In this document: in pieces, positions 5,356-6,425 of the stretch
Layout: each line of letters begins with the position of its first letter
How positions within the stretch are numbered: position 1 is the first letter of the stretch
NCBI GenBank assembly: GCA_021300125.1
Contig: JAJTHX010000139.1
Coordinates: forward strand, 1-6,425
Direction: 5' to 3'
DNA from: Betaproteobacteria bacterium
Lineage (GTDB): Bacteria > Pseudomonadota > Gammaproteobacteria > Burkholderiales > SG8-41
Length of the DNA: 6,425 nucleotides
Program-made: the position numbers and the translations under genes
The notes under the pieces: model-generated
Databases searched by the model: none
What the model was told of the DNA's origin: nothing
Seen by the model: the letters and a program-made list of their open reading frames with translations, nothing else

Positions 5356-6084
5356 CTATTTGTATTTGGTTTTCAGGATGTCGCCGATGCCCACGCCGGC
5401 ATCAATGTCGGCCTTGCGTTTGGTGTCACCGGCGTCGATGCGCCGCGCGACTTCCAGCACCTGCGCAGCCTGGTCATGCGGGATGAAGGCGATGCCGGCT
5501 TCGTCAGCGCAGGCGATGTCGCCGGCGCGCACCTGGATGCCGCAGATCTGCACGGTGCCGTTGACTTCGACGGTCTGGGTGCGCCACTTGCCGGTGATCG
5601 GCGTGAAGCCTTTACACCACACCGGCCAGTCCATGCTGCGGTACTGGTCGGGGTCGCGCACCGTGGCATCGACGATGGCGCCGATGAAGCCCTGGCGTTT
5701 GGCGATGGTCGCCGACTGGCCGCCCATGTTGGAGCAGCCGGTGACGCCCTCGATCACCAGCACGTCGCCGGGTTCGGCGAGGTTGTGCGCTTCGGTCTCG
5801 CCCTGGCCGCTGAGCTTGTCGTTGGCGGCCTTGTGGATTTGCGCGCTGTGGGCGATGTTGCGCACGGTGACCGCGGGTCCGACGATGCGCTTGCCGGTGT
5901 TGACCGGCGGCAGCACATAGGCCGGAATCACCGCGACCAGGCCCAGTTCATCGCAGGCATCGGAGAGCGTGCCGGTGAGATCAATCAGGCTGCGGAGGCC
6001 GGCTAGGATTTCTGGGGCCACACGCGGGATCTCCAGCATGCGGATAGCTTCGCGCGGCAGTTTGCCGAGGGTGGTCTTGGGCAC
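5356..6084 (-). CDS. RraA-like / HMG-CHA aldolase family protein
   Basis: A 242-residue protein of the RraA-like fold, which includes 4-hydroxy-4-methyl-2-oxoglutarate/oxaloacetate aldolases, some decarboxylases and the RNase E inhibitor RraA. Family motifs: SDACDELG (41-48), GPAVTVRN (69-76), the loop NMGGQSATIAKRQGFIGAIV (119-138), VDATVRD (138-144) with the R143-D144 pair that binds substrate and metal in the aldolases, and RAGDIACADEAGIAFIP (186-202). The chain is somewhat longer than RraA proper (about 160 residues), closer to metabolic members. The start is GTG at 6084, supported by TGGAGG 4 nt upstream; the next candidate, an ATG 15 codons in, has no ribosome site. Older databases label such proteins dimethylmenaquinone methyltransferase, a misnomer. 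As first gene of the sulfatase and binding-protein operon, a catabolic lyase role on an oxo-acid is likely. The exact reaction is inference. Confidence 0.88.
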   Translation of the reverse strand: MPKTTLGKLPREAIRMLEIPRVAPEILAGLRSLIDLTGTLSDACDELGLVAVIPAYVLPPVNTGKRIVGPAVTVRNIAHSAQIHKAANDKLSGQGETEAHNLAEPGDVLVIEGVTGCSNMGGQSATIAKRQGFIGAIVDATVRDPDQYRSMDWPVWCKGFTPITGKWRTQTVEVNGTVQICGIQVRAGDIACADEAGIAFIPHDQAAQVLEVARRIDAGDTKRKADIDAGVGIGDILKTKYK

Positions 6085-6088
6085 GGAT

Positions 6089-6094
6089 CCTCCA
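6089..6094 (-). promoter_or_regulatory. Shine-Dalgarno fixing the GTG start of the RraA-like gene
   Basis: On the minus strand this reads TGGAGG, then ATCC, then GTG. Spacing of 4 nt is short but usable. It decides for the non-ATG start at 6084. The rest of the 75-bp gap to the upstream gene shows no convincing terminator or promoter. Confidence 0.7.
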
Positions 6095-6159
6095 GAGTTC
6101 AGTGGGGGTGCGCTCAGCCGTCAGGCACAGAACTCGCCGCTGATCGCTGGCGTGTTGGA

Positions 6160-6425
6160 TCAACCGCAGGCGCCGGTATAGCCGCAGGCGCTGCACCAGT
6201 CGCAGCCATCCTTCCGGATCAGCGTCGCGTTGCCACACTCGGGGCAGCGGCTGCCTTTCATCACTTTAGGTTCGGTGCCTCGTTCCGGGGTGGCAAGGAT
6301 ACCCATCTGCGTCAGTGGCGCGCCGCTTTCGTCGAGGATGCCCAGCATCGCGTAGCGGTGCAGGATCAGCTGTGCGACATAGGCCACGGTGGAGGGGAAG
6401 GTCGCCTGCTGGCGCTGGCCGGGCA
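6160..6425 (-). CDS. nrdJ: Adenosylcobalamin-dependent ribonucleotide reductase, C-terminal fragment
   Basis: The 3' end of a gene running off the right edge: about 88 complete codons, open with no stop up to 6425, ending at TGA (6160-6162). The tail contains FPSTVAYVAQLILHRYAMLG, then a cysteine-rich end: CPECGNATLIRKDGCDWCSACGYTGACG in outline, with CPEC, CDWCSAC and a final CG. This zinc-ribbon-like ending with the RKDGC segment is what I recall from the C-terminus of class II (B12-dependent) ribonucleoside-diphosphate reductases, where terminal cysteines help re-reduce the active site. Catalytic residues are outside the window, so the assignment rests on the tail alone. A GTG inside the fragment (6387) is an internal valine, not a start. 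It is on the same strand as, and 75 bp upstream of, the RraA-like gene, with no visible functional link. Confidence 0.78.
   Translation of the reverse strand, partial: PGQRQQATFPSTVAYVAQLILHRYAMLGILDESGAPLTQMGILATPERGTEPKVMKGSRCPECGNATLIRKDGCDWCSACGYTGACG

Noticed and set aside
5356..6084. Calling the RraA-like protein a menaquinone methyltransferase (MenG)
   Set aside because: No S-adenosylmethionine-binding motif is present, and this family name is a known historical mislabel. The R-D pair and GG loop fit the aldolase/RraA fold.

Overview
The window is GC-rich DNA in which every convincing protein gene lies on the minus strand, so it reads from the right edge (6425) to the left edge (1). 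Several features suggest a Burkholderiales-like betaproteobacterium. These are a Bug/TctC-type solute-binding protein in a catabolic-looking cluster, an OxyR with the proteobacterial redox-cysteine pair, a Pseudomonas/Burkholderia-type rubredoxin reductase, and the tail of a B12-dependent ribonucleotide reductase. This assignment is inference from gene content. No rRNA, tRNA, insertion sequence or CRISPR array was seen.

The right part (6425 to about 2880) begins with the C-terminal end of an adenosylcobalamin-dependent ribonucleotide reductase, which continues beyond the window. A 75-bp gap follows, then three closely spaced genes: an RraA/HMG-aldolase-like protein (GTG start), a formylglycine-type sulfatase, and a periplasmic Bug/TctC binding protein. 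The gaps between them are 29 and 14 bp, so they look like one operon. It probably handles an organic acid or sulfate ester, but the substrate cannot be read from the sequence.

The centre (2663 to 2879) is a 217-bp gap that does more than separate genes. It holds a strong rho-independent terminator facing the plus strand with no visible plus-strand gene to terminate. It also holds a possible 39-residue cysteine-rich ORF on the minus strand, 29 bp upstream of oxyR.

The left part (2662 to 1) is a coherent peroxide-defence module: oxyR, a rubrerythrin lacking the usual C-terminal rubredoxin domain, a separate rubredoxin, and a rubredoxin reductase cut by the window edge. The proposed electron path is NAD(P)H to reductase FAD, to rubredoxin, to the rubrerythrin diiron site, to H2O2. 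The AT-rich gap between oxyR and the rubrerythrin gene carries an ATAG-N7-CTAT element, the core of an OxyR site, and a perfect 10-bp inverted repeat overlapping it by 2 bp. OxyR therefore probably controls the genes next to it. A 13-bp hairpin after the rubredoxin gene may partly end the rubrerythrin-rubredoxin transcript before the reductase gene.
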